NCBI GenBank assembly: GCA_900548745.1
Contig: URLQ01000013.1
Location: forward strand, 1 to 31,957
Reading direction: 5' to 3'
From: an uncultured Prevotella sp.
GTDB lineage: Bacteria; Bacteroidota; Bacteroidia; Bacteroidales; Bacteroidaceae
Length of the DNA: 31,957 nucleotides
Shown here: in pieces, positions 24,523 through 31,957 of the stretch
Layout: each line of letters starts with the position of its first letter
How positions within the stretch are numbered: position 1 is the first letter of the stretch
Notes under the pieces: generated by a model
Database searches by the model: none
Seen by the model: only the letters and a program-made list of their open reading frames with translations
What the model was told of the DNA's origin: nothing
Translations under genes and position numbers: made by a program

Positions 24523-25413
24523 ATGGGAGTACATAAGAGATACAGCGCATTAGGACGCGGACTCGACGCACTCATCTCTACCGATGACGTGCGCCCACAG
24601 GGAAGTTCCACGATTAACGAAATAGCAATAAGCCAGATAGAGGCAAACCCTAACCAGCCGCGAAGGGAATTTGACGAAGAGGCTCTGCAGGAACTCGCCA
24701 ACAGCATTCGTGAGATAGGCATCATACAGCCGATAACCTTGCGACAGGTGGCTGACGACAGATACCAGATCATTGCCGGAGAACGCCGATGGAGAGCATC
24801 GCAGATGGCAGGGCTGACGGCAATACCGGCTTATATACGCACCATCAAGGACGAGAACGTGATGGAGCTGGCTCTCGTGGAGAATATACAGAGAGAGGAT
24901 CTCAATGCTATAGAGATAGCATTGGCATACGAACATCTGATGTCGAACACGGGAATGACACAGGAAAGAGTTTCGGAGCGTGTGGGCAAGAGCCGTACGG
25001 CAATAGCAAACTACCTGAGACTACTGAAACTTCCTGCACAGGTGCAGATGGCATTGCAGAAGAAGGAGATAGACATGGGGCATGCACGTGCGCTGCTCTC
25101 CATCGACTCGCCGTCGTTGCAGATAAAGGTGTTCAAGGAAATACAGAAGAACGGCTACTCTGTGCGTAAGGTGGAGGAGATAGCACGCCAGCTGAACAGC
25201 GGCGAGGATTTCACGAGTGCAAAAAAGGTTATAGCAACCAAGACCCAGCTTCCGGAGGAGTTCAATGTGCTGAAAGACAGACTGTCCTCTTTCTTCTCCA
25301 CAAAGGTGCAGATGACCTGTTCGCCAAAGGGAAAAGGAAAGATAAGCATTCCGTTCTCCAATGCCGATGAGCTGGAACATATCATGGCTGTTCTTGATAA
25401 GATAAAAGATTAA
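24523..25413 (+). CDS. parB: Chromosome partition protein ParB (Spo0J)
   Basis: The 296-residue protein starts with the conserved GRGLDALIS. It carries the ParB CTPase motifs NPNQPRR (about 42-48) and GERRWRAS (86-93), the NIQREDLN segment, and an HTH near 140-165 (TQERVSERVGKSRTAIANYLRLL). It binds parS sites and loads SMC on the origin region. I did not identify a parS site with confidence in this window. Confidence 0.95.
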   Translation: MGVHKRYSALGRGLDALISTDDVRPQGSSTINEIAISQIEANPNQPRREFDEEALQELANSIREIGIIQPITLRQVADDRYQIIAGERRWRASQMAGLTAIPAYIRTIKDENVMELALVENIQREDLNAIEIALAYEHLMSNTGMTQERVSERVGKSRTAIANYLRLLKLPAQVQMALQKKEIDMGHARALLSIDSPSLQIKVFKEIQKNGYSVRKVEEIARQLNSGEDFTSAKKVIATKTQLPEEFNVLKDRLSSFFSTKVQMTCSPKGKGKISIPFSNADELEHIMAVLDKIKD

Positions 25414-25423
25414 AAGACGCAGC

Positions 25424-26200
25424 GTGTTTCATTATATACGTAGAATATTGACAAGCCTTGTGGCGGTGTGGACAGCAGTTTCCGCAGGTGCCGCAACGGA
25501 CGGTGCAGAACACTCCTCAAACCTGAAGCTGTCGGGTGGGGAGGATGGCTCTGCATCTTCGGCATATATATATAATAAGGTGGACTCCTTTCTGCCTGAC
25601 TCTGCCGTGCAGGCAACGGAGGCTTTGAAAAAAACCAAGTCGGTGGTAATGACGGATACCGTGGCAGGGAAAAAGAAAAAACGCGACTGGGCGACATGGG
25701 CTCCGGATCCGAAGCGTGCCATGTGGTTGGCCATAGTAGTGCCGGGAGCAGGACAGATCTATAACCGCAAATACTGGAAACTGCCGATTGTATATGGAGG
25801 ATTCCTTGGCTGTGCATATGCATGGCGATGGAACAACCAGATGTATCGCGACTACTCACAAGCTTATATGGACATAATGGACGATGACCCTAATACGCAG
25901 AGCTATAACCAGTTTCTGCATTTAGGCATGGAGATAACCGATGACAACAAAGAGAGATACCAGAACCTCTTTAAAAGAAGAAAAGACTACTATCGCAAGT
26001 ATCGCGACCTGAGCATATTCTGTCTTATCGGAGTGTATGCCCTGTCGGTGATTGACGCATACGTCGATGCCTCACTGTCGCAGTTTGACATATCTAAAGA
26101 CCTGAGTCTTAAGATAGAACCGTCAATAATAAACAACCATTCGTCGCTGAATCCGGTGAAGGCTTCTTCGCTCGGACTGCAGTGCTCGTTAAATTTTTAA
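25424..26200 (+). CDS. DUF5683 family membrane protein
   Basis: The 258-residue protein has an N-terminal signal-like helix and a conserved core (PKRAMWLAIVVPGAGQIYNRKYWKLPIVYGG, with pieces around residues 95-125) typical of DUF5683, then a second hydrophobic segment near 195-210 (FCLIGVYALSVIDAYVDA). The start is a GTG 11 bases after the parB stop. Function is unknown. It is commonly found between parB and a LysM transglycosylase gene in Bacteroidales, as here. Confidence 0.8.
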   Translation: MFHYIRRILTSLVAVWTAVSAGAATDGAEHSSNLKLSGGEDGSASSAYIYNKVDSFLPDSAVQATEALKKTKSVVMTDTVAGKKKKRDWATWAPDPKRAMWLAIVVPGAGQIYNRKYWKLPIVYGGFLGCAYAWRWNNQMYRDYSQAYMDIMDDDPNTQSYNQFLHLGMEITDDNKERYQNLFKRRKDYYRKYRDLSIFCLIGVYALSVIDAYVDASLSQFDISKDLSLKIEPSIINNHSSLNPVKASSLGLQCSLNF

Positions 26201-26206
26201 ACGGAA

Positions 26207-27562
26207 ATGAAGAAATTAAATAGAAAACTAATTACATTAGCGCTTGCCACACTGCTATGTGGCACATCCTCCCTTTATGCCCAAACCGATGATGACAAAG
26301 AAATAAAGGTGAAGGACAAGGACGGAAACGAGGAGGTGATAGATGTGCCGGAGTCGATGGACACGGAGTTTGATGACCTCCTTGAGGAATACTATTCGAA
26401 GAACTATCTGAAAGTGGATGACAACTGCAACTATCGCGACGAGAACCGCACCTATGAGAAAGAGGTGTATATAGACCGTCTGAAGCGTCTGCCAAACATC
26501 ATGGAGATGCCGTACAACGAAATCGTGCAGAAGTTCATCGACCGCTACACAGGAAGACTTCGCCGCTCAGTGAGCTATATGCTCGGAGCGTCAAATTTCT
26601 ATATGCCGATATTTGAAGACGCACTGATGGCATACGATGTGCCATTGGAACTGAAATATCTGCCGGTTATAGAGTCTGCTCTTAATCCGAAAGCGACATC
26701 CCGTGTGGGAGCGGCAGGACTGTGGCAGTTTATGCCATCGACAGGAAAACAGTACGGACTGGAGATAAACTCTCTCGTTGACGAACGTCGCGACCCTGTG
26801 AAGTCGTCATATGCTGCAGCACGCTTCCTGCGTGACCTGTATAAGATATATGGTGACTGGAGCCTTGTCATTGCGGCATACAACTGCGGTCCGGAGAATG
26901 TGCGCAAGGCCATCCAGCGTTCCAACGGCAAGGCGGACTATTGGTCGATATATCCTTATCTGCCAAGAGAGACAAAGGGATATGTGCCGGCATTCATAGC
27001 GGCAAACTATGTAATGACATACTATTGCGACCATAATATCTGTCCGATGCGTACCACACTACCTGCAAAGACAGATACCGTGACGGTGACCCGCGACGTG
27101 CATCTCAAGCAGATTGCCGATGTGTGCGGCGTCAGTCTTGATGAACTGCGGGCACTCAATCCGCAGTATCGCCGTGATATAGTGAACGGAAACTCAAAGC
27201 CGTCGGCAATAAGACTGCCGATATCCGTTGTAAACTCATTCATCAGCAATGAGGATTCCATCTATAACTATCAGGCGGACCAGCTCTTCACGCGTCGTTC
27301 GCTGGTGGAGGTGGACGAGTCCGTGCAGCCACGAAGCAGCTATTCTCGCAAGAGCTACTCGTCTTCATCAAGTACAGGACGCTCAAAGAAAGGAAAGAGA
27401 AACAAGAAAAAGTCAACTCGCAGCAAGAGTGTGACCATAAAGAACGGAGATACGCTGTCTGAAATTGCAGCAAGGCATCATACCACAGTGAAGAAACTGC
27501 GCAAGCTCAACGGTATTTCGGGCAGTAATATCCGTGCAGGAAAGAAGATTAAGGTGAAGTAA
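26207..27562 (+). CDS. LysM-containing lytic murein transglycosylase (MltD-like)
   Basis: The 451-residue protein has a signal peptide (residues 1-25), then an SLT lytic transglycosylase domain. The catalytic Glu is in LPVIESALNP (E156), followed by GAAGLWQFMPSTGKQYGL and later AAYNCGP. Two LysM peptidoglycan-binding modules follow, a divergent one near 287-340 and a clear one at the C-terminus (NGDTLSEIAARHHTTVKKL). A Ser/Lys/Arg-rich linker lies between them. It cuts glycan strands in the periplasm during cell-wall turnover. The start is six bases after the DUF5683 stop. Confidence 0.9.
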   Translation: MKKLNRKLITLALATLLCGTSSLYAQTDDDKEIKVKDKDGNEEVIDVPESMDTEFDDLLEEYYSKNYLKVDDNCNYRDENRTYEKEVYIDRLKRLPNIMEMPYNEIVQKFIDRYTGRLRRSVSYMLGASNFYMPIFEDALMAYDVPLELKYLPVIESALNPKATSRVGAAGLWQFMPSTGKQYGLEINSLVDERRDPVKSSYAAARFLRDLYKIYGDWSLVIAAYNCGPENVRKAIQRSNGKADYWSIYPYLPRETKGYVPAFIAANYVMTYYCDHNICPMRTTLPAKTDTVTVTRDVHLKQIADVCGVSLDELRALNPQYRRDIVNGNSKPSAIRLPISVVNSFISNEDSIYNYQADQLFTRRSLVEVDESVQPRSSYSRKSYSSSSSTGRSKKGKRNKKKSTRSKSVTIKNGDTLSEIAARHHTTVKKLRKLNGISGSNIRAGKKIKVK

Positions 27563-27596
27563 TTTCATTACATCCATTAACAAAAACGCAACGATC

Positions 27597-29897
27597 ATGG
27601 GTGAACAAAAGCTTACAGACACAGAGCGCGAAGCGGCTGATGCAAAAATGGTAGACGATGCCTTCAAACGTCTGCTCGACAGTTATCTTGCTTCACCGCA
27701 CCGCAAGAAAGTCGATATCATAACAAAGGCTTTCAACTTTGCCAGACAGGCACACAAGGGAGTGCGCCGACTCTCCGGCGAACCGTATATCATGCACCCT
27801 ATAGCCGTGGCGCAGATAGCGTCGACGGAGATGGGACTTGGCTCAACGAGTATCAGTGCGGCTCTGCTCCATGATGTGGTGGAGGACACCGATTATACTG
27901 TAGAGGACATAGAGAACATGTTCGGTCCGAAGATAGCACAGATCGTTGACGGACTGACAAAGATTTCCGGTGGAATATTCGGTGATAAGGCTTCGGCACA
28001 GGCAGAGAATTTCAAGAAGCTACTGCTGATGATGAGTGATGACATTCGCGTTATCCTTATCAAAATATGTGACCGTCTTCATAACATGCGTACCCTTGAC
28101 GGGCAACCGCCAAACAAACGATATAAGATTGCTGGAGAGACCCTGTATATCTATGCTCCATTGGCAAACCGTCTTGGTCTGAACAATATCAAGACGGAAC
28201 TCGAAAACCTGAGTTTCAAGTTTGAACACCCGGAACAGTATGCCGTCATAGAAGAGAAACTTGCAAGTACGCAGGAATCCCGTGATGAGCTTTTCGAGAA
28301 GTTCACGGCTCCCATACGGGAGGCACTCGACAAGATGGGGTTCCAGTATCAGATAAAGGCACGTGTGAAGAGCCCTTATTCTATATGGAACAAGATGCAG
28401 CAGAAGCAGGTGACGTTCGACCAGATTTATGATATCCTTGCCGTGCGCATCATCTTCAAGCCAAAGAAGAAGGAAGAGGAGGTAAACGAATGCTTCAATA
28501 TCTATGTGGCTATCAGTCAGATATATAAGTCGCACCCCGACCGCTTGCGCGATTGGGTGAACCATCCTAAAGCCAATGGCTATCAGGCACTTCATGTCAC
28601 TCTGATGAGTAAGCAGGGAAAATGGATAGAGGTGCAAATCCGTTCAGAGAGAATGGACGAAATAGCCGAACAGGGTTTTGCCGCACATTGGAAATATAAA
28701 GACGGCGTTGGACCAGTAGGGGAAATCAGCGAGGATGACGGTGAACTGAACAACTGGCTCCGTACTATCAAGGAGATTCTTGATGATCCGCAGCCTGACG
28801 CTATGGACTTCCTCGATACTATCAAGCTGAACCTCTTCGCATCCGAAATATTCGTATTTACACCAAAGGGAGAGATAAAGACCATGCCTGCCGGGTGTAC
28901 GGCTCTCGACTTCGCCTTTCAGATACATACTTTCCTCGGAAGTCATTGTATCGGAGCCAAGGTGAACCATAAACTTGTGCCGCTCAGCCATAAGTTGAGC
29001 AGTGGCGACCAGGTGGAAATTCTTACTTCCAACTCGCAGCACGTACAGGCTTCGTGGATTAATTTCGTATATACGGCAAAGGCAAAGACCAAGATACAGG
29101 CTATCCTCCGTCGTGAGGGTAGGGAAGTGCAGAAACGCGGCGAGGAGATTCTCGACGAGTTTCTGAAGCGTAACTCCCTTGAACTTACATTCTCGGTGCT
29201 CGACAAGCTCTGTTCGTTGCACGAGATTGATAAACATGAGCAGCTGCTGCAGGCTCTTGGAGAGAAAAACATTATCCTCGGAGATCAGGATCTGCATGAA
29301 CTGTTGGGTAAGGGAAAGAAAAAGGAGGAAACCACGAAAGGTTGGCTCCGTTATGTGCCTTTCCTCGGAAAACAGAAGAAGGGTGAGAAGGCGAAAGACA
29401 ATGCCAATGCCCCTGCAGACTATATGGTGCTGCCAGAGGATTTTAACAAGAAAAAACCTATCTATATCACTGATGAGAATATTCATCAGTTTGTCTTCAA
29501 GTCTTGCTGTCATCCTATTCCGGGCGATGATGTGCTTGGATACATCGACGGCAAGAACCATATCGAGATTCATAAACGCTCGTGTAGAGTGGCGTCCAAA
29601 CTGAAGTCAAGTTACGGAAACCGCATCCTTGACGCCAAGTGGGATATGCACAAGCATCTGCTCTTTGACGCTACGTTGTCAATACGCGGCATCGACCGTA
29701 TTGGTATGCTTAACGAGGTGACTAATCTTATCTCAGAGCATTTCGATGTAAATATACATAAGCTGACGATATCATGTGACGAAGGAATCTTCTCAGGAGT
29801 GTTCGAACTGCTTATACACGACCGTGCGGATCTTGAGAAGATAATAAAAGGACTGAAGACGATAAAGGGTGTGCAGGAAGTAAATCAGACAGTATAA
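27597..29897 (+). CDS. Bifunctional (p)ppGpp synthetase/hydrolase (RelA/SpoT family)
   Basis: The 766-residue protein has the full long-Rel layout. An HD hydrolase domain retains its metal residues (H67 in YIMHP, H92-D93 in LLHDVVEDT). A synthetase domain follows (KSPYSIWNKM, then YDILAVRIIF, then NGYQALHVTL). A TGS domain comes next (FTPKGEIKTMPAGCTALDFAF), and a C-terminal ACT domain ends near 766. Intact HD residues indicate it both makes and destroys the alarmone. It lies 34 bases after the transglycosylase gene and is probably co-transcribed. Confidence 0.93.
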   Translation: MGEQKLTDTEREAADAKMVDDAFKRLLDSYLASPHRKKVDIITKAFNFARQAHKGVRRLSGEPYIMHPIAVAQIASTEMGLGSTSISAALLHDVVEDTDYTVEDIENMFGPKIAQIVDGLTKISGGIFGDKASAQAENFKKLLLMMSDDIRVILIKICDRLHNMRTLDGQPPNKRYKIAGETLYIYAPLANRLGLNNIKTELENLSFKFEHPEQYAVIEEKLASTQESRDELFEKFTAPIREALDKMGFQYQIKARVKSPYSIWNKMQQKQVTFDQIYDILAVRIIFKPKKKEEEVNECFNIYVAISQIYKSHPDRLRDWVNHPKANGYQALHVTLMSKQGKWIEVQIRSERMDEIAEQGFAAHWKYKDGVGPVGEISEDDGELNNWLRTIKEILDDPQPDAMDFLDTIKLNLFASEIFVFTPKGEIKTMPAGCTALDFAFQIHTFLGSHCIGAKVNHKLVPLSHKLSSGDQVEILTSNSQHVQASWINFVYTAKAKTKIQAILRREGREVQKRGEEILDEFLKRNSLELTFSVLDKLCSLHEIDKHEQLLQALGEKNIILGDQDLHELLGKGKKKEETTKGWLRYVPFLGKQKKGEKAKDNANAPADYMVLPEDFNKKKPIYITDENIHQFVFKSCCHPIPGDDVLGYIDGKNHIEIHKRSCRVASKLKSSYGNRILDAKWDMHKHLLFDATLSIRGIDRIGMLNEVTNLISEHFDVNIHKLTISCDEGIFSGVFELLIHDRADLEKIIKGLKTIKGVQEVNQTV

Positions 29898-29907
29898 AAA
29901 AAGAACA

Positions 29908-30888
29908 ATGAAAAAACTAATCTCATTGATGATGCTCGTCATGGCGAGCATCGTCTCAGCGCAGGCTGCCAACAAGTATGACAACCCGGATACTCTCTTC
30001 GTGGCACGTGACGGTACCGCAGAGTTCCGGAATATAGATGATGCCATTGAGGTGTGTCGTGCTTTTATGGAATACCATAAGGTGATATTCGTGAAGAAAG
30101 GTTTGTATAAGGAAAAACTTATCATCCCTTCATGGCTCACTAATATTGAAATCTGTGGTGAGGATGCAGAAAACACCATTATCACATACGATGACCACGC
30201 CAATGTGTTCATACCCGGCACAAACCGCAAGATGGGTACTTTCCGGACATATACGGTGCGTGTGGACGGTAATGATATAACGTTCAAGAATATCACGATA
30301 GAGAACAATGCGGCAAGACTCGGACAGGCTGTAGCCCTCAATACTCAGGGAGACAGACTGGTATTTGTCAACTGCCGAATACTCGGCAACCAGGATACGG
30401 TCTATACGGGAGGAGTAAACACACGTGTGTTCTTCAAGAACTGCCATATAGAGGGAACCACAGACTTTATCTTCGGTCCTTCAACGGCATGGTTTGAGAA
30501 CTGCACCATCTATAGTAGGGTGAACTCTTATATCACGGCGGCGTCAACACCACAGGGAGTGCCGTATGGCTATGTGTTCAACAGATGCAAGATTGTTGCA
30601 GCAGAGGGAGTGGACAAGGTCTATCTCGGCAGGCCATGGCGTCCGTATGCCCATACCCTTTTCATGAATTGTGAGTTGGGTAAGCATATCCGTCCGGAGG
30701 GATGGTACAACTGGAACAATCCGACAAACGAGAATACCGCTCGTTATCAGGAGTATAACAACAGTGGCGAAGGTGCTGCACCGAAGAAGCGTGTGGCATG
30801 GAGCCGACAGCTGACAAAGAAAGAGGCAGCACAGGTAACCATCGAGAATGTGTTCAAGCGTAACGATGGCTGGATGCCTGAAAAATAA
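29908..30888 (+). CDS. Pectinesterase, carbohydrate esterase family 8
   Basis: The 326-residue protein has a signal peptide (1-20) and a right-handed beta-helix pectinesterase with all signature motifs: GLYKEKL near 65, GQAVAL at 139-144, QDTVY at 162-166, DFIFG at 186-190, and LGRPW at 240-244. The two catalytic Asp are D163 and D186 and the substrate-binding Arg is R242. It removes methyl groups from homogalacturonan. It starts 10 bases after rel, so it may be read from the upstream operon even though its function belongs with the SusC-type transporter that follows. It suggests a plant-pectin-using gut or rumen lifestyle. Confidence 0.92.
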   Translation: MKKLISLMMLVMASIVSAQAANKYDNPDTLFVARDGTAEFRNIDDAIEVCRAFMEYHKVIFVKKGLYKEKLIIPSWLTNIEICGEDAENTIITYDDHANVFIPGTNRKMGTFRTYTVRVDGNDITFKNITIENNAARLGQAVALNTQGDRLVFVNCRILGNQDTVYTGGVNTRVFFKNCHIEGTTDFIFGPSTAWFENCTIYSRVNSYITAASTPQGVPYGYVFNRCKIVAAEGVDKVYLGRPWRPYAHTLFMNCELGKHIRPEGWYNWNNPTNENTARYQEYNNSGEGAAPKKRVAWSRQLTKKEAAQVTIENVFKRNDGWMPEK

Positions 30889-30905
30889 TAATCCCTTTTT
30901 AAGTA

Positions 30906-31024
30906 GCAACCTGGCAACCGTTTTCTTAATATATACGTACTTAGGCAGGAAAACTATTATTTAATATATAATATCAATAATTATATAATAGTTATAGAAA
31001 TAGTCTGCCATGTTGCCAGATTGC
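30906..31024. repeat. Long nested palindrome
   Basis: GCAACCTGGCAAC (30906-30918) pairs with GTTGCCAGATTGC (31012-31024), one mismatch. Inside are GGCAG/CTGCC and ACTATTAT/ATAATAGT arms around an AT-rich centre, so most of the 119 bases can fold on themselves. It may end the pectinesterase transcript or be a small interspersed element. The intergenic stretch 30889-31295 holds this, a promoter and a leader, and no gene. Confidence 0.6.
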
Positions 31025-31105
31025 CACTTTTCTGTATAGTTTTTATCTTCAAAATGCTCAAACAGTTAAATCTTTGTCTTAAAAATAAAAAACTTTTAGG
31101 AATAT

Positions 31106-31136
31106 TTTGGAGATTAAAGAATTCTAATTATATTTG
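31106..31136 (+). promoter_or_regulatory. Promoter of the susC-like gene
   Basis: TTTG at 31106-31109, a 19-base spacer, then TATATTTG at 31129-31136 matches the Bacteroidetes promoter (TTTG, 19-21 bases, TAnnTTTG) in both boxes. Transcription should begin near 31143, giving a leader of about 150 bases. Confidence 0.8.
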
Positions 31137-31142
31137 CACCCG

Positions 31143-31295
31143 AATCAAACTATAAATTCCATCTCCGTAAGGAGTGGCCTACTAAAAAAGTACGCTAAGT
31201 ATAAGTCTAATTTTATACGACAGGCAGTGGAAACGCTGCTGAACAAGCGAACTTGAAAATGAATGCTACTAACTAATAATCAAAACAAAACATTT
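31143..31295 (+). other. Leader of the susC-like gene
   Basis: The expected 5' untranslated region contains two short hairpins: CTCC-GTAA-GGAG at 31163-31174 and GCAGTG-GAAA-CGCTGC (one G-U pair) at 31224-31239. An A-rich, unstructured stretch precedes the ATG, as usual for Bacteroidetes. I do not recognise a riboswitch. Confidence 0.4.
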
Positions 31296-31957
31296 ATGCA
31301 TTTACAAATCAGAAGAGCCTTAACGGCTTCCGTTTTGCCAATGGTTTGTCTTACTGCATTCGCACAGAAGACAGTCACTGGAACAGTGAAGGATGCAAAG
31401 GGAGAACCGCTGATCGGTGTGACAGTGTTTGTCGACGGCAAACCAGGTTCCATTACCGATTTCGACGGAAAATTCTCTATTCCAAATGCTTCTCCTTCAT
31501 CTAAGGTAAAGGTTTCCTACATCGGTTACAAAGAGCAGACTGTAACACTCGGAAACGCAGCAAACTTGAATTTCGTATTGCAGGAAGACAATGCAACTCT
31601 TAATGAGGTGGTGGTTGTCGGCTATGGTACGATGAAGAAAAAGGACCTTACAGGTTCGGTAGGTTCTGTAAAGACGGAAGAACTCAATGCCAAGGGTGCT
31701 CCATCGCTGATGGAAAACCTGCAGGGTTCCACACCAGGAGTCAACATTACCCAAACTTCAGGTCGTGCAGGGTCAGGATTCAATATCGAGGTGCGTGGTA
31801 AGTCGTCAATCAACGGAGATACAAATCCGCTGTATGTTGTGGATGGCGTTATGTGTGACGACATCGACTGGCTCAATCCGCAGGACATCGAGCGTGTAGA
31901 CGTTTTGAAGGATGCTTCCTCAACCGCAATCTATGGCTCGCGCGCCACTGCCGGTGT
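31296..31957 (+). CDS. SusC/RagA-like TonB-dependent outer-membrane transporter (5' part)
   Basis: The gene runs off the window; 220 residues are visible. After a signal peptide (MHLQIRRALTAS...CLTAFAQ) comes a carboxypeptidase-D regulatory-like domain (VTGTVKDAKGEPLIGVTV to about residue 90). A SusC TonB-box region follows (LNEVVVVGYGTMKKKDLTGSV) and then the plug domain (MENLQGSTPGVNI, EVRGKSSINGDTNPLYVVDG, DVLKDASSTAIYGSRA). SusC proteins import glycans with a SusD partner, which would lie beyond the window. A neighbouring pectinesterase makes a pectin-derived substrate plausible but unproven. Confidence 0.93.
   Translation, partial: MHLQIRRALTASVLPMVCLTAFAQKTVTGTVKDAKGEPLIGVTVFVDGKPGSITDFDGKFSIPNASPSSKVKVSYIGYKEQTVTLGNAANLNFVLQEDNATLNEVVVVGYGTMKKKDLTGSVGSVKTEELNAKGAPSLMENLQGSTPGVNITQTSGRAGSGFNIEVRGKSSINGDTNPLYVVDGVMCDDIDWLNPQDIERVDVLKDASSTAIYGSRATAG

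Noticed and set aside
1..31957. tRNA, rRNA, insertion sequence with transposase, or phage genes.
   Set aside because: I looked for tRNA-like cloverleafs, transposase motifs and integrase genes and saw none.

Overview
The window looks like a chromosomal segment of a Prevotella-type member of Bacteroidales. The evidence is TAnnTTTG promoter boxes, a SusC-type TonB-dependent transporter, a secreted pectinesterase, a Por/T9SS-like C-terminal tail, a surface lipoprotein signal, and the backbone block surE-lpxB / parA-parB-DUF5683-LysM transglycosylase-rel.

Layout. (1) 1-5506 is accessory, AT-rich and full of repeats. It holds palindromes, a remnant of an ATP-binding/HTH regulator, and a minus-strand operon with a large Ig-like surface protein and a 68-residue acidic protein. 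The surface protein's signal peptide and mature part are in different frames on the two sides of a run of eight G, so it looks phase-variable and is OFF in this sequence. A roughly 225-bp structured repeat lies on both sides of this locus. (2) 5507-9202 is a XamI-type restriction endonuclease and its adenine methyltransferase (4-base overlap), followed with a 20-base overlap by a clostripain-family lipoprotein. (3) 9408-11297 is a Zn/Cd-type efflux P-type ATPase on the minus strand, with a palindromic operator candidate at its promoter. (4) 11343-19834 is a defence island on the minus strand: a broken DUF4143 ATPase with tandem repeats, a complete type I Wadjet operon (jetA-jetB-jetC-jetD, each pair overlapping), and an intact DUF4143/PD-(D/E)XK ATPase just upstream of jetA, itself preceded by five 23-bp repeats. 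(5) 20010-20407 holds a strong RNA-type hairpin and an inverted-repeat element. (6) 20408-23588 is a minus-strand operon, surE-lpxB-cyclophilin-fur, in which the cyclophilin gene carries a frameshift. (7) 23741-30888 is a plus-strand block: parA, parB, DUF5683, LysM/SLT transglycosylase, bifunctional (p)ppGpp synthetase/hydrolase and pectinesterase. (8) 31296 to the end is the start of a susC-like gene with its own promoter.

How the parts fit. Backbone genes (lipid A synthesis, chromosome partition, cell wall, stringent response, metal efflux) are interrupted by two AT-rich defence/surface islands. One carries restriction-modification against foreign DNA and the other Wadjet against plasmids. 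Three unrelated short tandem-repeat families sit in or beside the DUF4143 ATPase genes. An 8-bp repeat forms the 3' ends of both the P-type ATPase and lpxB genes. The least expected signals are the poly-G switch, the shared palindromic repeat family and the ATPase joined to the Wadjet operon.
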